Assembly (NCBI GenBank): GCA_963668445.1
Contig: OY764335.1
Coordinates: 620,001-684,000, forward strand
Source: Poriferisulfidus sp963668445
Lineage (GTDB): Bacteria > Pseudomonadota > Gammaproteobacteria > Poriferisulfidales > Poriferisulfidaceae
DNA length: 64,000 nt
Direction: 5' to 3'
Positions 1 through 6,882 of the stretch are shown in pieces; positions within the stretch are counted from its first letter, which is position 1, and each line of letters opens with the position of its first letter. The translations under genes were made by a program, and so were the position numbers. The notes beneath the pieces are model-generated. The model saw only the letters and a program-made list of their open reading frames with translations. It searched no databases and was not told where the DNA came from.

Positions 1-345
1 CTCCAGCAGTGCACGGAATTGGTGCGTGCCGGCGCACCGCGGGACCTGATGATGCGCTATTACGGCATGAGTTGTGGGATGTATGCCGAGATGCGTGAGA
101 TGCACGGCATGCGCTTGCGCGGCCGGCCGCGTGTACTGTCGGACGATTTGCAGGGTCGGCTGTACAAAGAGTTCATGGGCCGCTACCGCCATGGCGGAGA
201 ACAGGCGGATACGTTGCGCCAGCCGGATTTCTTCCTGAGCCTGTACGACGGCATGGACCGGAAGGTGTCCCTGCGGGAGATTTGGACGCTGGTGCAAGGA
301 TGGCTCGACGATAAGGAAATACGCGGGCCGTCCGGTCGGGCCTAG
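1..345 (+). CDS. DUF2857-like ICE accessory protein, 5' end outside window
   Basis: The reading frame is open from the first base, so this is the C-terminal 114 residues of a longer protein. The sequence reads as a small helical protein with a line resembling a helix-turn-helix (RAGAPRDLMMRYYGMS, then a GRPRVLS motif). This pattern resembles DUF2857, a family carried by integrative conjugative elements of the PFGI-1/SPI-7 type near their replication and ParB genes. No enzymatic role is visible. It ends 12 bases before a hairpin that separates it from the convergent hvf operon. The family call is from remembered pattern, so another small ICE regulator remains possible. Confidence 0.5.
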   Translation, partial: LQQCTELVRAGAPRDLMMRYYGMSCGMYAEMREMHGMRLRGRPRVLSDDLQGRLYKEFMGRYRHGGEQADTLRQPDFFLSLYDGMDRKVSLREIWTLVQGWLDDKEIRGPSGRA

Positions 346-357
346 GGCTGAAAGGGT

Positions 358-381
358 CCGAACGCCTTGCTAGGCGTTCGG
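358..381. terminator. Hairpin between two convergent genes
   Basis: A 9-bp perfect stem (CCGAACGCC / GGCGTTCGG) with a 6-base loop lies between the stop of the plus-strand gene (345) and the stop of hvfC (396). The symmetric position suggests a bidirectional terminator. There is no strong T tract on either side, so termination efficiency is uncertain. Confidence 0.55.
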
Positions 382-395
382 CCGAGGGTTCCGGG

Positions 396-1184
396 TCAGC
401 GCGAGTCGGCCGCCTGCGGCCAGATGCCGAGGATGGCGCCGCGCTCGCGCAGCCGGTCCAGCAGTTGCCGTCCGCCGTCCATGGCGGTCGCGTCTCCGTT
501 GCGGCCGAGTTCGGCGGCGATCGTCTGCAGTTGCGTTCGGGCTGGCGCGTCGGGCTGGTGGTGCAGCAAGGCGACCAGCCGGGCGCTGACCGGGCTGAGT
601 TCGATGAAGCGCACATGGTCGTCAAGCGTACGGAAGATCAGCAGGAACGTCGGCGTGTCTGGCTTGCGTTGCGGCGGGCACTCGGGACGGATGTGCTGCA
701 CGGCGTAGGCATAGGTGCAGAGTTCCAGATGCGGCGTCCAGGCGAGGCGGCCGTCCAGAAGGTCGCCGTCGCGGTCGATGCGGTCCGCCGCTTCCGGCAG
801 TTCGGCTTCGGAGAGCCGCACGCAGGTTTCCGCCCATTCGTAGTGGGCCAGTTCCGGCAGAAAGGGCAGAGTCTCGGGGATGGCGGCACCCGGCTGCGCC
901 AGATAGGCGACGAATTCCGCGCCGATGCGGTGGAAATAAGGCGTGCGGCAGCCGTGCCGGGCGAAGAAGTCGTCGGCCATTTCCGCGAGCGCATCCGGTT
1001 CTAGAAGCCCGGTCGTCGCCGGAAAGGAACGGCACAGCAGCCCTTGGATGTTCTTGAAGAACAGGTCGCGGTAGACGGCCATGCGCCGTTCTTCGATGCC
1101 CTCGGGGCAGGGCTGTCGGCGCGGGTTGCGCAGATGGGCGCAGAACTCTTGCTGGACGCGCTGGAATGCGGGCGCGGGAGGCAT
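396..1184 (-). CDS. hvfC: HvfC/BufC-like RiPP maturation partner (DUF2063)
   Basis: This 262-residue protein is a DUF2063-type DNA-binding-like partner of MNIO enzymes. In Hvf/bufferin clusters it presents the precursor to the oxidase. The N-terminal part (FQRVQQEFCAHLRNP, then YRDLFFKNIQGLLCRSFPAT) is the usual start of the family. A longer open frame exists upstream, but the ATG at 1184 lies 4 bases after the hvfB stop and gives the family's normal N-terminus, so I chose it. It is the last gene of the operon hvfA1-hvfA2-hvfX-hvfB-hvfC. Function is inferred from the family and the context. Confidence 0.85.
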   Translation of the reverse strand: MPPAPAFQRVQQEFCAHLRNPRRQPCPEGIEERRMAVYRDLFFKNIQGLLCRSFPATTGLLEPDALAEMADDFFARHGCRTPYFHRIGAEFVAYLAQPGAAIPETLPFLPELAHYEWAETCVRLSEAELPEAADRIDRDGDLLDGRLAWTPHLELCTYAYAVQHIRPECPPQRKPDTPTFLLIFRTLDDHVRFIELSPVSARLVALLHHQPDAPARTQLQTIAAELGRNGDATAMDGGRQLLDRLRERGAILGIWPQAADSR

Positions 1185-1188
1185 CGAA

Positions 1189-2019
1189 TCAGGCGGCGGC
1201 CGCGTTCGTCTGGTGCGCCCGGATGCGTTCGACTTCGCCCAGCAGCGCTGCCATGGGCGGGAAGTTGAAGTCGCGTTCCAGCAGGGTCGGGCGGATGCCG
1301 AACCGCCGGTAAGCGGCATCCAGGAGGGCCCAAACCGGTTCGATGACGTCGGCGCCGTGCGTGTCGACGATCAGATCCGCCGCTTCGCGGTAGTGTCCCG
1401 CGATATGGAAGTACGCCACGCGCTCCGGGGGCAGCGCGGCCATGTAGTCGTAGGGGTCGTAGCGATGGTTGATGGCATTAACGTAGACGTTGTTGACGTC
1501 CAGCAGCATTAGGCAGTCGGCTTCTTCCAGCACTGTCCGCACGAAATCGATCTCCGGCATCTGCTGGCCGGGTGCGGCGTAGTAGGAGACGTTTTCGATG
1601 GCCATCCGCCGTCCCAGAAGGTCTTGCGCTTCGCGGATGCGCCCGGCGACATAGCGCGCGGCTTCTTCGGTGAACGGGATGGGCGCCAGATCGTAGAGTT
1701 GCGCATGGTCGGAGCAGTAGCTGAGGTGTTCGCTGTAAAGGCGCACGTCGTAGCGGTCCAAGAACCGGCGTGTGGCGCCGAGCAGATCCCGGTCCAGCGG
1801 CATGGGGCCGCCCAACGACAGGGACAGTCCGTGCGTGGCGATCGGAAAGCGTTCCGCCAAGGCCTCGAAGCGGGCCTTCAGGACGCCGCCGATGCCGATC
1901 CAGTTTTCCGGCGCGACTTCGAGGAAATCGATCGCGTCGTCGCGGAAGCCGAGGAAGTCGCCGAGGATGTCGCGCCGCAGGCCCAAGCCGGAGCCGTGCA
2001 GGCGCAGCGGTTCATGCAT
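1189..2019 (-). CDS. hvfB: HvfB-type MNIO peptide maturase (DUF692)
   Basis: A 276-residue DUF692 / multinuclear non-heme iron oxidase (MNIO). In related systems this enzyme converts precursor cysteines to oxazolone/thioamide or similar groups that bind copper. Visible hallmarks are an N-terminal barrel strand (AIDFLEVAPENW), a His-containing segment (ATHGLSLSLGG), SEHLSYC, the metal-binding IENVSYY and LLDVNNVYVN motifs, and FHIAGHYR. Length is normal for the family. The start overlaps the upstream hvfX gene by 8 bases and the stop is 4 bases from hvfC, so the three are translationally coupled. All the expected metal-ligand motifs appear present. Confidence 0.93.
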   Translation of the reverse strand: MHEPLRLHGSGLGLRRDILGDFLGFRDDAIDFLEVAPENWIGIGGVLKARFEALAERFPIATHGLSLSLGGPMPLDRDLLGATRRFLDRYDVRLYSEHLSYCSDHAQLYDLAPIPFTEEAARYVAGRIREAQDLLGRRMAIENVSYYAAPGQQMPEIDFVRTVLEEADCLMLLDVNNVYVNAINHRYDPYDYMAALPPERVAYFHIAGHYREAADLIVDTHGADVIEPVWALLDAAYRRFGIRPTLLERDFNFPPMAALLGEVERIRAHQTNAAAA

Positions 2020-2671
2020 TGCGGCAGCGCCTTGCCAGCCAGTAGTCCAGACTGACGTAGCGCCCGGAGCCGAAGGCGAGCAGGGCCGCGAGCATGACGA
2101 AGTACGTGGCCGCGAATTCGATGCCGTTGTTCAGCATCACGAGCCGGCCGTGTTCGGTCAGCCAGGCGTAGTCGCCATGCTCGCGCAGGATGTCCTTGGC
2201 GGCCGCGAGCCGCTCGAGTGCCGCCTGGGTGCGCTCTGTGGAAAAGAACAGGCTTTGGCCGGCGATGGCCAGCCAGTCGTACTTCCAGTGGACGGTGATG
2301 GCGGCGACCAGCATCGTGGCCATCAGGGGCATGGCCGTCCAGCGCACTGCCAGTCCGAGCAGCAGCAGGATGCCGCCGAACAGTTCCGTCCAGCCGGCCA
2401 GCGCGGCCATCAGCGTCGGCCATGGCAGCCCCAGTCCGTGCTCGAACCATTGCACGACGCCGTCTTTGGGCCACAGGCTGGGCAGTGCCAGTTTGTTGGC
2501 ACCGGCCTCGATGAAGATCGGCGCCAGATACAGGCGCATTAGCAGGGGGGCCAGAAAATCGAAAGTGCGGGCCTGTTCCGGAAGCCATCGGCCGGCGCGA
2601 CACGCAAATCGGACAGGGTTCATCAAAGCAAAAAGCATCTCCAAGGAAGACCGCGCTCCCTTGGAGATCAT
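2012..2671 (-). CDS. hvfX: DoxX-type membrane protein, HvfX-like
   Basis: A DoxX-like integral membrane protein of up to 219 residues with about four membrane segments (for example LLMRLYLAPIFIEAGANKL, LFGGILLLLGLAV, PLMATMLVAAITV and a C-terminal IEFAATYFVMLAALLAFG). DoxX proteins accompany the precursor, maturase and DUF2063 genes in Hvf/bufferin operons, probably acting at the membrane during maturation or metal handling. Unlike the minimal family, it has a charged stretch of about 45 residues (TERTQAALERLAAAKDILRE) before the last membrane segment. The start is uncertain: ATGs at codons 1, 12 and 17 are all possible and none has an ideal ribosome-binding site. Confidence 0.82.
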   Translation of the reverse strand: MISKGARSSLEMLFALMNPVRFACRAGRWLPEQARTFDFLAPLLMRLYLAPIFIEAGANKLALPSLWPKDGVVQWFEHGLGLPWPTLMAALAGWTELFGGILLLLGLAVRWTAMPLMATMLVAAITVHWKYDWLAIAGQSLFFSTERTQAALERLAAAKDILREHGDYAWLTEHGRLVMLNNGIEFAATYFVMLAALLAFGSGRYVSLDYWLARRCRNA

Positions 2672-2731
2672 CGGCGGAGTGCCGTTATAAGACGGGCGGG
2701 AACTTGCCGAGCTCCGCTTCCGCCATGGCGA

Positions 2732-3025
2732 TTATTCGCCGCCTTCGGCAGCAGCTTCGCCTTCGCCTTCAGCGGCGGCCTCGCCTTCGCCTTCAGCGGC
2801 GGCCTCGCCTTCAGCGGCGGCTTCGCCCTCAGCGGCGGCTTCGCCCTCAGCGGCGGCTTCACCCTCAGCGGCGGCTTCGCCGCCGTGGCTGTCAGCTACT
2901 TGAATGTATCCGGACGATGCTTCGGGCAGGCTGAATGGATTGTCGGCGGCCAAGGCCCCGGTGCAAGCTAGTGCGCCTGCGATGCCCAAAGCCAGCGCGA
3001 TGGGGTTGAGATCTTTTTTGTCCAT
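2732..3025 (-). CDS. hvfA2: HvfA-like RiPP precursor paralog with cysteine-free core
   Basis: A 97-residue secreted peptide. Residues 1-26 are a signal peptide (cleavage likely after GALA), followed by NPFSLPEASSGYIQVADSHGG, which matches the HvfA leader pattern NPF-x-L...GY-x-VA. From residue 50 the core is only Ala, Glu and Gly, repeats of EAAAEG, and contains no cysteine. The sole cysteine (C21) is in the signal peptide. The leader is nearly identical to the upstream paralog, so a recent duplication is likely. A good ribosome-binding site (AGGAGA) precedes the ATG. Without cysteine it cannot carry the usual EGxCG modification. It may be a decoy, an acidic metal buffer, a substrate for another chemistry, or a decaying copy. 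Confidence 0.85.
   Translation of the reverse strand: MDKKDLNPIALALGIAGALACTGALAADNPFSLPEASSGYIQVADSHGGEAAAEGEAAAEGEAAAEGEAAAEGEAAAEGEGEAAAEGEGEAAAEGGE
2735..2880 (-). repeat. Tandem 18-bp coding repeats (EAAAEG units)
   Basis: The core of the second precursor is built of near-perfect 18-bp units encoding EAAAEG (five in a row), followed by two longer EGEAAAEG-type units. Such arrays expand and contract easily by slippage, so the peptide length probably varies between strains. Confidence 0.85.
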
Positions 3026-3067
3026 GGTTCAAACTTCTCCTGTAGTTGATAAGCAATGGCGTACCGT

Positions 3068-3078
3068 ATTGTAGCAGT
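3068..3078 (-). promoter_or_regulatory. Extended -10 promoter of hvfA2
   Basis: On the minus strand ACTGCTACAAT forms an extended -10 (TGn followed by TACAAT), 43 bases upstream of the hvfA2 ATG. The same 11-base string stands upstream of hvfA1, so the promoter seems to have been copied with the gene. No good -35 is visible, as expected for an extended -10. Confidence 0.5.
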
Positions 3079-3142
3079 ATTCCAGAGCGATGGCACACGC
3101 AGAGTGCGCTGGCCTCGCGGGCGGATCTACTCGGTCGAAATT

Positions 3143-3185
3143 CCGGCTTTGCCGGTTGCAGGCGGCTCATTCATGAGCCGCCTGC
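3143..3185 (-). terminator. Double hairpin after the first precursor gene
   Basis: Downstream of hvfA1 on the minus strand lies an 11-bp perfect stem (GCAGGCGGCTC / GAGCCGCCTGC, 6-base loop, 3158-3185) followed by a smaller hairpin (CCGGC AAA GCCGG, 3143-3155). There is only a weak A/T stretch after them. The structure could cap the abundant precursor message or act as a partial terminator, so that the precursor is made in excess over later genes. Confidence 0.55.
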
Positions 3186-3200
3186 GGGTCCCGTAGCGGA

Positions 3201-3548
3201 TTATTCGTCGCCTTCGGCAGCAGCTTCGTCCCCGGCGGCTTCGCCTTCCTCGGCGGCTTCGCTTTCGTCGGCAGCTTCGCTTTCGTCGGCAGCTTCGCCC
3301 TCGGCAGCCTCGCCCTCGGCGGCGGCTTCGCCTTCAGCGGCAGCAGAAGAGTCTTCACCGCAACGGCCTTCGCCGCAACGGCCTTCGCCGCATTGGCCTT
3401 CGCCGCCATGGCTGCCAGCCACTTGGATATGTTCCGGCGACACTTCTGCCAAGCTGAACGGATTGCCGCTGGCCAGCGCTCCGGTGCAGGCCAATGCGCC
3501 TGTGACGCCCAAGGCCAGCGCGATGGGGTTGAGGTCTTTTTTGTCCAT
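3201..3548 (-). CDS. hvfA1: HvfA-like copper metallophore RiPP precursor with three EGxCG motifs
   Basis: A 115-residue precursor. Residues 1-26 form a signal peptide, then NPFSLAEVS and IQVAGSHGGE match the HvfA family leader. Three cysteines (C53, C58, C63) sit in EGQCG, EGRCG, EGRCG at an exact five-residue period; EGxCG is the site that HvfB-type maturases convert to copper-binding heterocycles. The remaining 50 residues are acidic Ala/Glu/Gly/Asp/Ser low complexity with no cysteine, unlike members that continue EGKCG repeats to the end. A longer frame runs upstream, but the ATG at 3548 has a strong GGAG ribosome-binding site and starts the signal peptide. First gene of the operon. Confidence 0.9.
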   Translation of the reverse strand: MDKKDLNPIALALGVTGALACTGALASGNPFSLAEVSPEHIQVAGSHGGEGQCGEGRCGEGRCGEDSSAAAEGEAAAEGEAAEGEAADESEAADESEAAEEGEAAGDEAAAEGDE

Positions 3549-3583
3549 GATGAACGTTTCTCCAAAGGTTAATAGCACGCCGC

Positions 3584-3594
3584 ATTGTAGCAGT
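3584..3594 (-). promoter_or_regulatory. Extended -10 promoter of the hvf operon
   Basis: Minus-strand ACTGCTACAAT, an extended -10 element, ends 35 bases before the hvfA1 ATG. It is identical to the element in front of hvfA2. No recognisable Fur, CueR or other metal-sensor palindrome was seen nearby. Confidence 0.55.
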
Positions 3595-3744
3595 GTCGGG
3601 ATGGGGCGCGCACGGAACGCGCCGGCCGCGCCGGGATCGATGCTGGGAGGCCATCTTCGAGGGATAGGAGCGGCTTCGTAGAGGAATCCTCGGGGCAATC
3701 GCGCTTGTTGAGATGGCGGCGGACCGCACGGCCGGAGCCGGCCT

Positions 3745-4377
3745 TCAGGGCTGCTTGCCGGGCCATTCGCATAAATCGGCGATACCGCAGTCGGCACACT
3801 TGGGATGCCGTGCGGTGCAGGTGTAGCGGCCATGCAGAATCAGCCAATGATGGGCATGCTTGAGGAACTCTTCCGGGATGCGGCGCATCAGGCCTTCCTC
3901 CACCTCGCGCACGGTGCGGCCTGGCGCCAGGGCCAGCCGGTTGCTGACCCGGAAGATATGCGTGTCCACGGCCATCACCGGCTCGCCGAAGGCGGTGTTG
4001 AGGATGACGTTGGCGGTTTTTCGGCCGACGCCGGGCAGTGCCTCCAAAGCATCGCGGCTGCCGGGCACTTGGCCGTCGTGCTGCTCGACCAGCTGGCGGC
4101 ATGTGGCGATGATGTTCGCCGCCTTGGTGTTGTGCAGTCCGATGGTGCGGATGTACGGCTTCAGGCCGCGGATGCCGAGTGCTAGCATGGATTTCGGCGT
4201 ACGGGCGCGGGCGAACAGCTTGGCGGTCGCCTTGTTGACCGCGACATCGGTGCATTGGGCGGACAGGACTACCGCGATGAGCAGTTCGAAGGCGTTGCGG
4301 TAGCGCAATTCCGTGGTGGGGTGCGGCCGCTGCCGGCGGAAGCGTCGGAAGATTTGCGCGCAGCGGCGTGTGTCCAT
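3745..4377 (-). CDS. nth: Endonuclease III
   Basis: A 210-residue DNA glycosylase/AP lyase of base excision repair that removes oxidised pyrimidines. The helix-hairpin-helix LPGVGRKTANVIL carries catalytic Lys120, Asp138 lies in VDTHIFRV, and the 4Fe-4S cluster ligands are C187, C194, C197 and C203; all of these coincide with the E. coli numbering. A longer frame exists, but the ATG at 4377 shares a base with the stop of the ferredoxin gene (TGATG) and gives the normal length. The ferredoxin-nth pair is a common gammaproteobacterial arrangement, where rnfB-like genes precede nth. Confidence 0.96.
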   Translation of the reverse strand: MDTRRCAQIFRRFRRQRPHPTTELRYRNAFELLIAVVLSAQCTDVAVNKATAKLFARARTPKSMLALGIRGLKPYIRTIGLHNTKAANIIATCRQLVEQHDGQVPGSRDALEALPGVGRKTANVILNTAFGEPVMAVDTHIFRVSNRLALAPGRTVREVEEGLMRRIPEEFLKHAHHWLILHGRYTCTARHPKCADCGIADLCEWPGKQP

Positions 4378-4772
4378 CAGGCGTCGGCGCGCGGCGACGT
4401 CCGACGCAGGGCGGCGGCAATGGCGGCTTGCCGGGCCGCATCGCTGCGAAAGCACTCGTGCGCTTGCTGCAGACGCAGCTCATGGGCCTCGCGGCGCAAG
4501 GTTCGGCGCCGCAGGCAGCGGCGGGCGCGATCCCGGGCGTGCGTACGGTAGCGGCGGTCGCGCCGGGCATGCGCCGGATCCGGCTGCAGCGCAATGCAGT
4601 CGACCGGGCAGGCCGGCAGGCACAGTCCGCATGCAGTGCACAAGTCCGGCACGACGGCATGGCCTTGCTGGGTGGCACCGGCGATGGCATCGAAAGGGCA
4701 GGCTGCGATGCATAAGGTGCAGCCGATGCATTGTCCGGGCTCGACCCGGGCCACCTGCGCGGCCGCGTTCAT
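4377..4772 (-). CDS. RnfB-like ferredoxin with two 4Fe-4S clusters
   Basis: A 131-residue iron-sulfur protein. Two classic cluster motifs, CIGCTLCIAACP and CTACGLCLPACP, fill residues 15-56, followed by a very basic Arg-rich helical tail. It resembles the ferredoxin half of RnfB/RsxB but has no membrane anchor or N-terminal cluster domain. It is therefore a soluble electron carrier, possibly supplying the cluster enzyme Nth downstream. The ATG at 4772 overlaps the metG stop by four bases, and the stop shares a base with the nth start, so the three genes are coupled. No other rnf genes are in the window. Confidence 0.87.
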   Translation of the reverse strand: MNAAAQVARVEPGQCIGCTLCIAACPFDAIAGATQQGHAVVPDLCTACGLCLPACPVDCIALQPDPAHARRDRRYRTHARDRARRCLRRRTLRREAHELRLQQAHECFRSDAARQAAIAAALRRTSPRADA

Positions 4773-6769
4773 GTGACTTTCTGCCCGGGCCGGCCGCCTT
4801 CGTCCACCGTCAGCAGCCGCACGTCCGCGCCGCCGTTGCCGGCGGCCAGCACCATGCCTTCCGAGAGGCCGAAGCGCATCTTGCGAGGTTCCAGATTGGC
4901 GACCATCACGACCAGCCGTCCCTGTAGCCGCTCGGGATCGTAGGCGGCGCGGATGCCGGCGAAGACCTGGCACTGCCGGTCGCCAACATCCAGCGTCAGC
5001 GCCAGAAGCCTGTCGGCGCCTTCGACCAGGCGGGCCTCGACGACGCGCGCGACGCGCAGGTCCAGCTTGGAAAAATCCTCCATGGAGGCTGGCGCCGGGC
5101 ATTCGGGGACGGGCGCGGAAGCGGGCGCGGCGCGGGTGGCCTCGACCATGGCATCCACATACTTGGGGTCGATGCGCGTGGCCAGCGGCTCGAACGGCCT
5201 GATGGGGCAGTCGAGCAAGGGCGTGGAGGGTGCCTCCCAGTCCAGCGCAGCGCAGTTCAGGAATGCCTCGCTTTTCGCCGCCAGCGACGGCAGGACCGGC
5301 TTGAGATAGGCGATCAGCGTGCGAAACAGGTTGAGCCCCTGCGTGCAAGCTTCCCAAGCCTTCGTACGGGTGGCCTCGATGCGTGCGGCCTCCCACGGCT
5401 TCTGTTCGGTGACGTATTGATTGGCGGCATCCGCCAGCGCCATGATGTCACGCATGGCATGGGAATAGCGGCGCGCTTCGTAGTGTTCGGCCAGCGGCTC
5501 GGCGGCTTCCGCAAAGCGCCGGAACAAATCCGGATCCGGCAGGCGTGGCGCCAGCCGCCCGTCGAACAGGCGCTCGATGAAGCCGGCGCAGCGGCTGGCG
5601 ATGTTCACGACCTTGCCGACCAGGTCGCTGTTGACGCGGGCGACGAAATCGTCCAGATTCAGGTTGAGGTCGCTGATGTCCGGCGACAGTTTGGCAGCGA
5701 AGTAGTAGCGCAAGTACTCCGGGTCCAGATGATCCAGATAGGTGCGCGCCTCGATGAACGTGCCGGTGGATTTCGACATCTTCTGGCCGTTGACGGTCAG
5801 GAAGCCATGGCACCAGACGGCATCCGGCGTACGGTAGCCGGCGCCGTGCAACAGGGCCGGCCAGAACAGGGTGTGGAAATAGGCGATGTCCTTGCCGATG
5901 AAGTGGTACAGTTCGACTTTGGAGCCGAGCTTCCAGTAGTCGTCGAATGCCAGTCCGTGCTGCTGGCAATAATGCAGATGGCTCGCCATGTAGCCGATGG
6001 GAGCATCCAGCCACACATAGAAGTACTGGTCCGGTGCATCGGGGATCTCGAAGCCGAAGTAGGGGGCGTCGCGGCTGATGTCCCAGTCGCGCAGCCCGGC
6101 TTCGAACCATTCGTCGAGCTTGTTGCGGATCTCCGGCTGTACGCTGCCGTGGCCGGCCCACTCCCGAAGGAAGCCGTCGAAGTCGCCGAGTTGGAAGAAC
6201 AGGTGCTCCGTCTCCTTCAGGACCGGCGTCGCCTCGCTGAGGGTGGAGCGTGGCTGCCCCAGTTCGGTGCTGTCGTAGGTGGCGCCGCACTTTTCGCATG
6301 CGTCGCCGTACTGGTCTTCGGCATGGCAGCGCGGACAGATGCCGCGCAGGTAGCGGTCGGACAGGAACAGGCCGGCCTCCGGGTCGTAGTACTGCGCGAT
6401 CGTCTTGCGGCGGATATGGCCGGCATCGGCCAGAGCCCGGTAGATGCGGCACGACAGTTCGCGGTTTTCGTCGCTGTGCGTGCTGTGGTAGTGGTCGAAG
6501 CCGATCAGGAAATCCGCGAAATCGCGGCGGTGCTGCGCGCCGACCGTCTCGATCAGCTGCTCCGGCGGGATGCCTTCCTTTTGCGCCAGCAGCATGATGG
6601 GCGTGCCGTGTGCGTCGTCGGCGCAGACGTAGGTGCAGTCATGCCCGCGCAGGCGCTGGAAGCGCACCCAGATGTCGGTCTGGATGTACTCGACCAGATG
6701 CCCCAGATGGATCGGGCCGTTGGCATAGGGCAGGGCGCTGGTGACGAGGATGCGGCGTGGCGAAGGCAT
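4769..6769 (-). CDS. metG: Methionyl-tRNA synthetase
   Basis: A 666-residue class I aminoacyl-tRNA synthetase. The HIGH-type signature HLGH lies at residues 21-24 in PYANGPIHLGH, a zinc ribbon CPRC...CEKCG is near residues 146-163, and KMSKS is near residue 332. The C-terminal 110 residues (from about SKLDLRVARVVEARLV) form the EMAP/Trbp111-like tRNA-binding domain used for dimerisation, as in E. coli. It is the first gene of the metG-ferredoxin-nth unit. A minus-strand TACAAT 30 bases upstream could serve as the -10. Confidence 0.98.
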   Translation of the reverse strand: MPSPRRILVTSALPYANGPIHLGHLVEYIQTDIWVRFQRLRGHDCTYVCADDAHGTPIMLLAQKEGIPPEQLIETVGAQHRRDFADFLIGFDHYHSTHSDENRELSCRIYRALADAGHIRRKTIAQYYDPEAGLFLSDRYLRGICPRCHAEDQYGDACEKCGATYDSTELGQPRSTLSEATPVLKETEHLFFQLGDFDGFLREWAGHGSVQPEIRNKLDEWFEAGLRDWDISRDAPYFGFEIPDAPDQYFYVWLDAPIGYMASHLHYCQQHGLAFDDYWKLGSKVELYHFIGKDIAYFHTLFWPALLHGAGYRTPDAVWCHGFLTVNGQKMSKSTGTFIEARTYLDHLDPEYLRYYFAAKLSPDISDLNLNLDDFVARVNSDLVGKVVNIASRCAGFIERLFDGRLAPRLPDPDLFRRFAEAAEPLAEHYEARRYSHAMRDIMALADAANQYVTEQKPWEAARIEATRTKAWEACTQGLNLFRTLIAYLKPVLPSLAAKSEAFLNCAALDWEAPSTPLLDCPIRPFEPLATRIDPKYVDAMVEATRAAPASAPVPECPAPASMEDFSKLDLRVARVVEARLVEGADRLLALTLDVGDRQCQVFAGIRAAYDPERLQGRLVVMVANLEPRKMRFGLSEGMVLAAGNGGADVRLLTVDEGGRPGQKVT

Positions 6770-6798
6770 GAAGGGTGTGGGGCGGAGGCGTGCCGCCT

Positions 6799-6852
6799 AT
6801 TGTAAACGGGCGGCCGCGCCGGAGCGCACGGTACGGGCATCCGCTTTATAAT
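6799..6852. promoter_or_regulatory. Divergent promoter region metG / yeeE-like
   Basis: Two -10 boxes point away from each other: TACAAT on the minus strand (6799-6804) for metG and TATAAT on the plus strand (6847-6852) for the transporter gene starting at 6883. Neither has a convincing -35. Confidence 0.45.
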
Positions 6853-6882
6853 GGCAGCGGTTCTTGCAATTCGTGACGACTT

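Noticed and set aside
2735..3350. Possible CRISPR-like array
   Set aside because: The repeats are contiguous coding units of 15-18 bp without unique spacers, so they are peptide repeats.
3046..3681. A Ser/Ala/Pro-rich plus-strand frame over the Hvf precursors
   Set aside because: It is the complement of the Ala/Glu repeats; the minus-strand genes have good ribosome-binding sites and signal peptides.
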